Shown here: positions 54,722 through 64,000 of the stretch, in pieces
Layout of the letters: each line of letters opens with the position of its first letter
How positions within the stretch are numbered: the first letter of the stretch is position 1
Assembly: GCF_019649055.1 (NCBI RefSeq)
Contig: NW_026570223.1
Span: forward strand, 1,116,001-1,180,000
DNA: 64,000 bases
Source of the DNA: Paramacrobiotus metropolitanus
Lineage: Eukaryota > Tardigrada > Eutardigrada > Parachela > Macrobiotidae
Direction of reading: 5' to 3'
Program-made: the position numbers and the translations under genes
Notes under the pieces: generated by a model
Database searches by the model: none
Told to the model about the DNA's origin: nothing
Seen by the model: only the letters and a program-made list of their open reading frames with translations

Positions 54722-54977
54722 TTTCTTAGATATCTTAGGTTTCTTTGGTTTTTAGGTTTTCTTAGGTTTCTTAGGTTTCTTAGGCTTCTTAGGTTTCTTA
54801 AGTTTCTTAGGTTTTCTTAGATATGCTCAGGTTTCTTAGGTATTCTTAAGTATTCTTAGGTTTCTCAGGTTTCTTAGGTTTCTTAGGTTTCTTAGTTTGC
54901 CTAGGTTTTTTAGGCTTTCTTAGGGTTTCTCAAGTTTTCTTGGATTTTCTCTTTCTTAAATTTCGTAGTTTTCTTAG
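54722..54977. repeat. (TTTCTTAGG)n low-complexity array
   Basis: About 250 bp of degenerate 9-10-bp units of the type TTTCTTAGG, with variants TTTTCTTAGG and TATTCTTAAG. The plus strand is strongly pyrimidine-rich with regular AGG. There is no reading frame through it. It is a decayed minisatellite or microsatellite. Confidence 0.85.
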
Positions 54978-56077
54978 CGGCTGGGACCAATGCGATCAAC
55001 CGTTGCGAAGTGTGCATTTCGTAACAAACTTGCGCCGCAAAAGTTTGTGTACGGATGTAGATCCCGTAAACTGGTTATATGAATACTGATTATCTGTGCC
55101 AGGACTTCGGTCCCTGTCCTTTGAGGCAAAGGATCTCGGCTTCTACTTCACCAATTTTGTTGCTTTAAAGTGCATCAAAATTCTCTAGGTGTAGCGGTGG
55201 ATCCCAGATTGTTGACTTTTTGCCGAAATCATTTTTCTAGGTCCAGTGGTCAATCATAAGCTTGTTGCCATGGACGCGGTAAGAAATGCACACTGTTCTA
55301 CCACAACTTGACGCAGAACAGTAGAAATATCTGAGCTGCTACTTAACAATAAGTACGAGTACAATACAAAGTAAAAAATTCATGTAACTTAACACGTTAG
55401 TCATCATCACGTTAGTCGTCATTGCAAGTTATGTACTGTATGTTCAAGTAGACAGTCCGTGTTTCGATTAACTTATGTAAAGTGTATCAAAATAGAGATA
55501 TTACTAAACATACGTACGGGTTCATTAATATTATGACAGTCTGGAAGCGACCGCAAAGCAACACATCCTTGGAAATTGGAATTACTTATTTTTTAATAGT
55601 CATCGGCCAATATTCATCCGTGCTGGGCTTGTAATAATACTATGTATTGCAAGCCTTGCAGGTAAATACAGAAATCGACTAGAAACCAAATAATCAACAC
55701 AACAATAAATTTTATTGAGAATGGTTTATACGAGTGCTGTACAATGTAACAAATAGTGAGATACATAAGCCATTCCAACAGCATAAGCCACCGCCACATG
55801 GGTGCAGTTAGAATGAATATCCTCTGATGGGCAACCGGAAATAAGGCTTCCGGATTGCTGCTTGCAATTTAAATTTTGCGCTATACGGCTATAGAGTACA
55901 GAGTATAGACTATAGATTCAAAATACCTAATGAAAATCATCCAGTAAATTTTTTATTAAGTTCGCGGTCTGTTCTTGTTTGGGAATTTTTCCCGTAGGTT
56001 TTTATATCGTTAGGAAGTTTTTTTGGAGATCTTTTCTCCATTATCTTGTGAGATCCCCAGACCTTAGCCCGTGGAAG
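54978..56077. other. intergenic before TMEM147
   Basis: No exon recognised. The TMEM147 promoter and leader should be at its right end; I see no clear TATA box. Confidence 0.45.
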
Positions 56078-57595
56078 ATGACATTTTATCACCTGGTGAA
56101 CTGCGTGGCATTAGCCGTGCTCCCATATCTGGCAACATACCGATTTTATAACCTGTAAGCAGTACGCAGATGCAGTAAGCAGAAAGGCAGATGCTTCCAT
56201 TAGAATCTTCCCCCTGTTGGGTGTTGAATTCTGTGCAGAGCATCCTATGAATCTATGATGGCGGCAGCGGTGTGGTAAGATTTACCTTTAACAACATGTT
56301 ATCAGAATTTTCTATTGCAGATCCGAGTATCGAGCCTTCTGGAAATGTTTCTACGCTGCGTGCATCTTCTTCGCAGCACAGCTGGTGAAAATGCTAATAC
56401 TGGCCTCCATATTCCCAGTGGTGGATTCGCACGCCACCAGCTTATCCGTTAGCCGATTGACATACGTAAGCTACGAGAAATTCTCTAATAAAGAATCATG
56501 GGAGTTCTCGTACCAGAAAGAGAGGACCTACAGAAACCCAACCTGCTCAGTGCTCCATGGCGAATTGGTTTTTTAGGATTTTCTCCGTCTATCGGTGGAT
56601 CTGATCGATCTGGCGGCGCTGCACCACATCGTCAACAAGCTGACGCTGAAGGGCGATCTGAAGTTCGTGGCCACGGGACTGGGCTGGGCCTTCGCGGAGC
56701 TGCTGGCCTTCCGTGTGATGCCGTTCTGGCTGGAGGCACGCGGATCGGAGTTCAGTTGGGTGCACTTGATGAGCGCCATGGAGGCCAATATCAATCTGGT
56801 ATGTTATGACCAGGCTACTAATATGGAACACTAGATTATTTCATTTGCATGGCAGTCCTTTGTATATGCACGATGTCGTAGGCGTTTTCACTTTTTGTTT
56901 TCTTTTCAGCACGAAACTGATATAACTGCTACATTTTTTTCAATGAAAAACTGGTGGTTGTTGCTTACTGGACATTCATACCGTAATAATAGTATTATAC
57001 AAATCAAGTCTTTCGTTTCCGTCGTTTGCATGTTATAAGTTTTTTGTATCCTTGCGACTTATGTTGCGTATTTCATACGTAATAGCGATTTTTTCGTTGA
57101 ATGTGATCTTTTCTGTCATAGGTGTATTACATTTCCATCGCTGCCATGTTATGGGCTCTATCGCGGAATGACTTCAACAAGGCCCTGCAGCCGGCGGTAC
57201 TGGGATTGCTCGTCCTGAGCACCTATCGTCCCTTGCTTTTGGAGTAAGTTTCCGGGCCTTCTACTCGCGATTTCTGTACTTTCTTCGTAGTCATGGGTTT
57301 CTTGAACACGTACAGACTTTTAAATTTTTTTTCGAATGATAATTTGGTCTCTGTTTCAAAACGAATTTTTATGTGATATAAGATGTTCTGTAAACCTTAT
57401 TCATCTGTAATGTAATGCGGAAACATTTACTTGAATTCCTTAACCACCGCTCCGAATAATCTGTCGGTTGTTTGCAGGGTTTTATCGCACACTTTACATT
57501 TGGACGCATGGTTTGGATTGCTCTTTAAAGGAGTTTATAGTCTGATTCTCGGTGTGGTGGCGCTGGGCTTGTGTACAGCGCTAACGGAAACGTGA
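56078..57595 (+). CDS. TMEM147: TMEM147 orthologue
   Basis: Five exons: 56078-56154, 56321-56465, 56577-56798, 57122-57243 and 57478-57595, all in phase, 227 aa against about 224 in mammals. The family signature runs along the whole length: MTFYHLVNC start; SEYRAFWKC; QLVKMLILASIFP; DFLRLSVDLIDLAAL; GLGWAFAELLAFRVMPFWLEARGSEFSW; RPLLLEVLSHTLHL. Seven hydrophobic segments are expected. In other animals TMEM147 is an ER and nuclear-envelope membrane protein that joins Nicalin and NOMO at translocons making multipass proteins and also binds lamin B receptor. The loop after IFPVVD (SHATSLSVSRLTY) differs from the usual WEGGIY; it depends on my choice of the donor at 56466. This is the clearest housekeeping gene in the window. 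Confidence 0.95.
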
Positions 57596-58050
57596 TGTTA
57601 TTATTGTTGGTTTTTTCGTTGACTTTTTTCATCAGAATTCCCGTTATTTATCTATTTGATTTTGTTACTGTTCAATGTAGCATGTCATTGTTCGAAAAAT
57701 TACTGATTTCTTCATTTTACGGAAGAATTAAAATGACATGTCACCGTTGTCGATATGAAAGATGATTTTTCCAAACATAATTTTGTCACCTCATACTCCG
57801 TTTCGAGTGCAGATGCGTATTTTGTTTTCGATACTTGTTTGCACACCAATCTATCAAAAATATTGTAACAGTAGCCGGTTTGACTGCTGTTTTAGTGGGT
57901 TGGTTAATCCACCTTACCCGATCTGTCGGCTCAGACTCAGCTGTTTGTGTGGAAAGGTTGGCACGGTCGGCAGCGATGCTGACCGGAAGCAGACTACCGT
58001 TTACATGGTGACAACGATGGGAGATGACGATCATCCCATGGCGATTTGCG

Positions 58051-58332
58051 GTACCCGCTTTTTTGAGCCTTTGGTCACCGAAGGCCACGCGTGCGGTACC
58101 CGCTTTTTTGAGCCTTTGGTCACCGAAGGCCACGCGTGCGGTACCCGCCTTTTTGAGCCTTTGGTCACCGAAGGCCACGCGTGCGGTACCCGCTTTTTTG
58201 ATCCTTTGGTCACCGAAGGCCACGCGTGCGGTACCCGCTTTTTTGAGCCTTTGGTCACCGAAGGCCACGCGTGCGGTACCCGCCTTTTTGAGCCTTTGGT
58301 CACCGAAGGCCACGCGTGCGTTACCAGCTTTT
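58051..58332. repeat. 45-bp minisatellite, six full copies plus a decayed seventh
   Basis: Units start at 58051, 58096, 58141, 58186, 58231 and 58276, each GTACCCGC(T/C)TTTTTGAGCC plus TTTGGTCACCGAAGGCC plus ACGCGTGCG, and are nearly identical. A seventh begins at 58321 and decays into T-rich sequence. Because 45 is a multiple of three and the unit lacks stops, at least four reading frames stay open across the array, producing apparent 119-202-codon ORFs with 15-residue repeats. I regard these as artefacts of the repeat unless transcripts show otherwise. Confidence 0.92.
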
Positions 58333-59422
58333 TTTTCGCGCCGCGCGCTGTGCTTGTACCTACACTATAGTCGGCTTTTCTAAATCGGCTTGTACAGCCC
58401 TGCTCCACCACAGGCGGGCGTATCTTCCAAAATTGCCAGAGGGTCACCCGTCGACGAATTAACGAATGTTTAATTTTTGCATGATTACCGTAGATGTCTT
58501 ACATCTTCTGCACTTATGCTTTCCATGTTGAAAGGTGTTTGAAATTACGGTGGGGTCAAAACTAGATCAGACCTGCTTAAAAAAGCTGCTCAACCCTTTT
58601 ACCTGGTTTGCCTTCGCCCCATTCAAAACCTACTTATAAATTTTGCTGCTGTTATAATCCAAAAAGGGTACCGTTTAACATACAAGTTCTATGGGACATA
58701 CACCAAGGGTCCTATGGGGTCCAATGGCCAACACATCAAATGATGCCGATTTTAGTTTTGCTGAATCCGCAATAAAAGTTACACAGCAATGCATACAGAG
58801 GAAAATTTAACGACGCACAGAATTATTTTTAAATTTATTTTGTGCAACTGCCAGCGTGTGGTCGAGCAAAACTGTATGTCGGCATTTCCCACATGAAAAC
58901 TTGGTGGATTGGCGACATATCTAACCAGTTTTCCCTTGAATCTTCTGCAGTTCATTAAACAAAGCTACCGCTCAAAAGAAAAGAGAACTGGACCGCTTGT
59001 GCCAGTTGTTTAAATTATACAAACATATTGCGTTCGGCAATGTTCCATAATAAATGAATCTAATGATGTATCCCATTCCCATATATATGCAGTCTTCCAC
59101 CAGTCATTATATTACGGACATCACAGTCAGTAAAAGCAACAATTACAGTCAGTACAAGGAATAACATCCCTACGTGTAATTCACCTCCTCAGTTCTAGAT
59201 ATTTCTCTACATATTGCTATAGCTTCGGTCTTTCAGTGCTAGCGAACAGCGGTGCACTTCCTTAGTAAATTAACCAATAAAGAATTCATAGTCTATCTTC
59301 GTAGTTCATGAAGGTTATAAACTAAGTACTTAAATTACTGTACAATGTATACACGCTGCAAGCACAAAAAATCACATCTATGATTTCTGATGGATATCAA
59401 ATCATATCAAGGATGTTATAAT

Positions 59423-59580
59423 TTGCACCGAGCGCGAAGCGCGAGGTGCTGCAATTAGCCTTCGTCAAGAGCATAAAATTTGTCTGACGCCACGAAGAAC
59501 GTACGTCATGCTTTTCCAGTTCCACAATCCCAATACCATTTCGCAGTGGAACTGGCGCTCGCGCTTGTGCAATGATGTGG
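59423..59580 (+). mobile_element. MITE-like dispersed repeat, copy B
   Basis: Starts TTGCACCGAGCGCGAAGCGCG at 59423 and ends GCGCTCGCGCTTGTGCAA at 59573, so the ends are imperfect inverted repeats of about 18 bp. It matches 37089-37251 in opposite orientation at roughly 85 percent identity. Non-coding. A target-site duplication could not be defined by eye. Confidence 0.7.
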
Positions 59581-60695
59581 TTCGCAACGACCGCTAGTAC
59601 TGCATATTGCTCACTTGCTATACATTATGGAACGGTCCAAATCTCGGTCATAACCCATCTGCAACGCTTATTACTAAATCAAACTTCGATTCAGTACATC
59701 TATTGTTCGAAACGCATTCAGTCTTCAGGCCTGCAGTCTGCCGATGTTCCTGGATTATATGGCTTTCGAGTAACAGGTGCAAAGGCAGCAAGCATGCGCT
59801 ATCCTCTAATAGCTTTAGGTTTTACCAACTGTGGTATTATGGACACTATGGTACAATATTACAGTAGGTACTGACCGTACTGTAACAGAGCCCCGGGCAT
59901 CTTTATAAGTTCGAAAGCGAGCATCTTTAGAAGGTTAGAAAAGTGATATCAACTTACAATGTGAAAAATTTCGTTCATACGCCAATCTCAGTCAATCTGA
60001 ATAGATATTTTGATTTTCCTGCGAACGCAGTAAAGGTAAGTAAGTGAAAGTATTGTACGCCATAACTGCATTGCAATTTAACGAAATTTTGTTGAAGTTC
60101 CTATAGCAGCGTGACGCTGTCCACATACACAGGCTCAATAATGCTATAAGAACATTATAACAACGTTAAGAATTAGTAACTGTGCCTGCAAATTTTTCCA
60201 TTATCGGTTTCTTGAATTACTGTTGTAGTTAGCTTTTTAACGCTTTTTTTGTGTAAGCTGGCAGTTGTAAACAGCGTGGCTACTTTTAAGCTCTACAGGG
60301 TACTGGAAATAGCAATAATCGGAAGTTTATCGAAAGTTTATTATTATCGAAAGTTTTCAATATTTTCTGTAAACTTTTTAATTGTCGAAAGTTTTTACTA
60401 ATTATCTCAAATGAACCAAAGGGTGAAATGCGTGTATATTTCGGATGAGTGAATTTACGTAGGCGCTGCGCACGGTTAAAAACGGGCATATCCCTATATT
60501 AGTCTGTCTATATATTGTATATTAGTATAGAATCCAACGTGTATTAAAAGGTGTCCACATGCATAGGCGTAATGCACGCTTGAAGCAAATCACATGAAGC
60601 AGAGCAAGATTTTATGATTTAACACTGAAGTGGAACGTGCCGATGAATGTTTCGTTTTGCGGTTTTGAATAGCGATAGTCGACTACGTACAGGTA

Positions 60696-61351
60696 TACGA
60701 GGCAAGTGTCCCTTAAATTAATAGACGCGTTTTGCCTTACCATAAATTGACAACCTAAACCGCAATGTGCGAACCTGTCAGCCACCATGGGCTGGCAGCG
60801 TATAATACAAACGGTTGACTGCATTGCTGCCATTGACTTAAAGTTAAAGTAAGTCGGCATTCACCCTCGCAAAAACCTCAACCGAACCTACAAACTTACG
60901 TTCCAAATGATGGAAAAAAAATCTGGGAATTTTTTGGTACCTAGCAAGTAAGTTTTCATGGCAAGCAAGGAAAGTAATGAACGTTTGTGGTTCCTCGTAG
61001 ACATAGCATAAGGTTCGTGCGAGGAGCCGTGGAAGAGGATCTTATGCTATGTCTACGAGAAAACATAAACGTTCATAACTTTCTTTAATTGCCATGAAAA
61101 CTTACTTGCTAGGTACCAAAAAATTCTCAGATTTTTTCTCCATCATTTGGAATGTTAGAGTAGTTGTGATTAAAGTTAGGATGAGTAAATGTCGAATCGG
61201 TTAACGTCGAAGTCAATGGGAGCAATGCAGTCACTATTGTATAACACGCTGCCAACCCACGGTGGCTGCCAGGTTCGCACAATGCAGTCTAGGTTGTCAA
61301 TTTATGGTAAGGCAAAACGCGTCTATTAATTTAAGGGACACTTGCCTCGTA
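60696..61351. repeat. foldback element: large imperfect palindrome
   Basis: The left arm 60696-61012 (317 nt) is the reverse complement of the right arm 61041-61351 (311 nt), with roughly 85-90 percent identity by eye, around a 28-nt spacer. Examples of paired sequence: TACGAGGCAAGTGTCCCTTAA with TTAAGGGACACTTGCCTCGTA, and GGTACCTAGCAAGTAAG with CTTACTTGCTAGGTACC. Weaker similarity continues outward on both sides, with extra sequence on the right. The ORFs at 60612-60860 (-) and 61262-61465 (+) share a CQFMVRQNASINLRDTCLV stretch only because they are arms of the same repeat. Confidence 0.88.
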
Positions 61352-61454
61352 CTGCATGCCATGAAACAACTGGCACGGCACCCGCCCGGTGTATCGGCAA
61401 TCCACCCGCCTACGGTAGCGGTAGACAGCGATAGCGATTGGCCAGAAAGTTTCA

Positions 61455-61640
61455 TTCATGAATGAAGAGGAAGGATTTCCCCTCCCTCTTCATTCATTGA
61501 TTTTTTGGATGAATTCATGTGATCGTCATCCAGATTTTCGTTTCCTACATACTTTGAATTCATTCAATGCATGATGATTTCTACACATAGTTGCTGCTGA
61601 ATGATAAATTTGAATGAAAAAACGTGCATTCATTCAATGC
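61455..61640. repeat. hairpin and CATTCATT-rich low-complexity segment
   Basis: TGAATGAAGAGG is followed closely by CCTCTTCATTCA, forming a stem near 61460-61498. Further on, ATTCATTCAATGCATG occurs twice, near 61558 and 61630. Adjacent to the foldback element and possibly part of the same insertion. Confidence 0.6.
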
Positions 61641-62929
61641 ATGTTGACACCTTAACTGAAAGGTCAGGCTGATTGTGTCTGTTCTGAGCTTTTGCGTCTG
61701 TCTATCCTCTAACGGAGAAAAAATGGAAGGTAAAGGACACTAAAGATTAGCGTCAATCCTGCTTGTTCAGCTGCCGATTCTCTGTCGGATTCCCATTAAG
61801 TATTGAAGAGATACTGTACATGTATCGCAAAGCTAGACGGTCGGTATGGTTCCGATTTACTAGTTAAACTGGCATCAGTGAAATGCGTTATTTCACTATC
61901 CATATCCATACCGAATTTCTCTTGCACGACTGCAGTGTTTTACAAAGGAAGCCTTCATAGATCGAAAAATTGCACCCATACCACAGTGACACGGTAAAAT
62001 GTGGCTTTTCAAATTTTTCACTGCATATTTTTATTATGTATTAATGATTAAACCACCGCGTACGTATTCTCTTCCTCTACGGAGGAATTGTCACGAATGT
62101 GTTTTTTAATTAGCACTGAGCGGTGAAAAGCTTAAGTCATAACGTCAACACAAACTGCACACAGATGATATATCTACTCTAGTAATTACCTAGTATCGTT
62201 TAAATAATTTTCAATTACCGATTCCACAGTTGTTTGCTATTCTGGTAGTGGGGGCTGTAACAGTGTAACCAAGGTTTATAAGAGATAACTCATTTATACC
62301 GTGGTGTAACTATAGTACCTGTCAAATCACCCACAAAAGGAGGCTTTATTACGGGATCTTGAAGTCTGGAAATTTTTGATTTTGTAAGGATTCAGGAAAC
62401 GTACTGTAGTGCGCCGTTGTCTTGGATGAAAACTGCTGCATAGTACTGTTACTGCACCAGTAATTCAACATAAGTAGTTTTTCCAAAGAATTTTCTGGCA
62501 TTTTGTAACAAATCAAAATTGCTAGAAAATCCAAATAGCTGAAAAAAAATTCCATTTTTTGGCAGCTAAAGCTAAAGGGCAAAAAGAGATGTTGCATCGT
62601 GTGTAGGGAAGAGCTTATAAAAAATTTGAGCTTTCGCGCGAAGCCGACGCACGTTTTTGCTCCAGGAATTTCAAGAAAAAAAATATATAAATTATATAAA
62701 AATTTGTAAATTATTACGGATTTCTGGAACGCACTTCTCAAAGCATGGTTACTTAATTAATTATTTTTGACCGAAGCGTAGCGAAGGTTCTCTAGGCTCA
62801 ACGTTTATGAAAAACGGGTGTTCGTCCGTCACAGTTGCGGCGCTACTAATGCACATATACGCGGTCACCCTACCACAGTACAGTATGTTCCACTGAATAC
62901 GCTATATCCCTGCTATCGAATAAACATAG

Positions 62930-63110
62930 GCGCGCTGGCCGTATATAGTCTAGCTGTTTGTCAACCATGGTGCCCGTCGGTCACCATCACCAAATGTACA
63001 TAAATAAACACGGTCTCCCTGGCCGGTGCGCGCTGGCCTTATGTCGCATGTAAATTGTGGTGCCCGTTGGTCCCCACCACTTTTTATACAGCTTGTACCC
63101 GCCCCAAGAG
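62930..63110. repeat. imperfect tandem duplication, about 98 bp apart
   Basis: GGCGCGCTGGCC(G/T)TAT and, some 40 bp on, (A/G)TGGTGCCCGT(C/T)GGTC(A/C)CCA occur in the same order twice. Non-coding, just upstream of the gene at the right edge. Confidence 0.5.
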
Positions 63111-63386
63111 ACTGCAATACAAAGTCTGGAAAGTACAAGTACTGCAATACAAGATTACAAGTACGGAAAAAGCCTCACACACTGCTCGATGTGACCTTTT
63201 TTGACTTTAAACGGCGACTTCTATGTAGATCAAAATATTTCAATCTGTAACTGGCTCTGGTTGAAAAAATAGGTTACGGGTAAACCGAAATATATTACTC
63301 TTACGAAGTCCATGGTTCATCAAGTTTGGTTGACTATTCCTTTGTGTAGGAAGCACATAAAGGAGTTCTTTACCGACTCTGCTACA

Positions 63387-64000
63387 ATGGAATCAGTGAC
63401 CGCATCGATGCCTCCGTTCCGGCGGCTGCTATCTGGCGCCGGTCAGATGAGCTATCAGAACACTGTTGCTGTCAAGGAAAAGGATGAGATTTGGCTTGGA
63501 TTCATCCAGGATATCAATGGGGGCCAAGCGTTTATCGATTTTGACTCGAAGAAGGAAAAGGCCAGGTGGATCAATGCATCGGTTGTGTATTTAATGCCGT
63601 GGTTTGACACGAATCATCAGCGCGACAAACCCGTTTTCGCGGCACTCCGCGACGAAGACGACGGACCGTTCCGGTTTCAATCGGTTTTTATAAAATATTC
63701 TTTTGCGGCATGTAATCGATGTGTGATGTATTACGTCGAGACAAATATCCAGAGCGGCGATTCGACCAACCCTCGCATCGAGCTGGTGGATTATCGTCAA
63801 ATCCTCGGACCCGAGTGGTTCACTGAGCCTCCATTGCTGTACCGCAACAGCGGGCTCTTATGTACTAAGTATTTTGTTCCCTCTGCCACGACGAACCAGA
63901 TCCTCAGCAAACCAACCGACCGATCGCGAATTATTAAACATTTTCGCGAAGCTTTTGAGAGCGATCCCGTGCAAGCTACCATACTACGGCGGGACTGCTG
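63387..64000 (+). CDS. unrecognised gene, 5' part, open at the window edge
   Basis: An uninterrupted frame of 204 codons from ATG 63387 to the end of the window; its GC-rich third positions and length make it convincingly coding. No signal peptide or membrane segment. Residues about 33-70 (EIWLGFIQDINGGQAFIDF, ARWINASVVYLMP) have the alternating hydrophobic, aromatic look of a small beta-barrel such as a Tudor or Agenet domain, but that is only an impression. Later parts include acidic LRDEDDG and several aromatic patches (MYYVETNIQ, GPEWFTEPP). I know no family it belongs to. The start is taken as the first Met; 63408 is an alternative. Confidence 0.72.
   Translation, partial: MESVTASMPPFRRLLSGAGQMSYQNTVAVKEKDEIWLGFIQDINGGQAFIDFDSKKEKARWINASVVYLMPWFDTNHQRDKPVFAALRDEDDGPFRFQSVFIKYSFAACNRCVMYYVETNIQSGDSTNPRIELVDYRQILGPEWFTEPPLLYRNSGLLCTKYFVPSATTNQILSKPTDRSRIIKHFREAFESDPVQATILRRDC

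Larger units (their letters stand above)
57596..63386. other. 5.8-kb gene-poor region rich in repeats
   Basis: No splice-supported gene. It contains a 45-bp minisatellite (58051-58320), MITE-like copy B (59423-59580), a foldback palindrome (60696-61351), a hairpin with CATTCATT-rich sequence (61455-61640), and an imperfect roughly 98-bp duplication (about 62931-63110). A fragment near 58660-58700 shares a motif with the interior of the transposon at 17988-18735. Confidence 0.6.

Noticed and set aside
57762-58383. ORFs of 119-202 codons on both strands with 15-residue repeats
   Set aside because: They exist because the 45-bp repeat lacks stops in several frames; no splice, start context or family evidence supports a protein.
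60612-61465. Two ORFs sharing an almost identical stretch on opposite strands, suggesting a small gene family
   Set aside because: The match is the two arms of the foldback palindrome, not two genes.

Overview
Animal (metazoan) nuclear DNA. Every confident gene is split by short spliceosomal introns with GT/AG ends, many of them 41-90 nt. There are secretory signal exons, GPCRs, a receptor guanylyl cyclase and an alpha-carbonic anhydrase pair, and no sign of operons, CRISPR, rRNA or tRNA genes. The compact introns and the gene mix suggest a small ecdysozoan, and I would guess a tardigrade. That is inference from gene content and style, not from a diagnostic marker.

Layout, left to right. 1-2951 (-): N-terminal half of a P5B cation/polyamine-type ATPase (ATP13A family), running off the left edge. 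3921-5584 (-): a secreted, probably GPI-anchored alpha-carbonic anhydrase. 6376-7526 (+): an orphan class-A-like GPCR. 8913-9704 (-) and 16816-17501 (-): two paralogous secreted proteins with an SUEL-lectin-like domain. They flank a Cys-rich secreted protein (10874-12105, +) and a BTB-BACK-Kelch protein (13670-16245, +). 17988-18735: a 748-bp transposon with terminal inverted repeats and a TA target duplication. 20231-23544 (+): a secreted flavin amine (polyamine) oxidase. 24880-25203: a retroelement-like protein remnant. 25966-28610 and 29843-32501 (+): a tandem pair of VIT-VWA genes, both carrying reading-frame lesions. 33472-34778 and 39092-40815 (+): two trypsin-like serine proteases with matching exon structure. 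They enclose a second GPCR (35583-37011, one homopolymer frameshift) and a 76-aa secreted Lys/Pro-rich peptide (37813-38043). 41777-43812 (+): a second GPI-type alpha-carbonic anhydrase, lacking the His64 proton shuttle. 44428-52828 (-): a complete 22-exon receptor guanylyl cyclase with an altered metal-binding motif. 56078-57595 (+): TMEM147. 57596-63386: repeat-rich gene-poor DNA with a 45-bp minisatellite, a MITE-like repeat also present at 37.1 kb, and a 656-bp foldback palindrome. 63387-64000 (+): start of an unrecognised gene running off the right edge.

Exon models were joined by eye using splice sites, reading phase and family motifs. Where exon coordinates are given, the phases close exactly unless a lesion is stated. 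The genes show no common pathway. The window is a mixture of extracellular or membrane proteins (proteases, carbonic anhydrases, lectins, receptors) and a few housekeeping proteins, shaped by local duplication.
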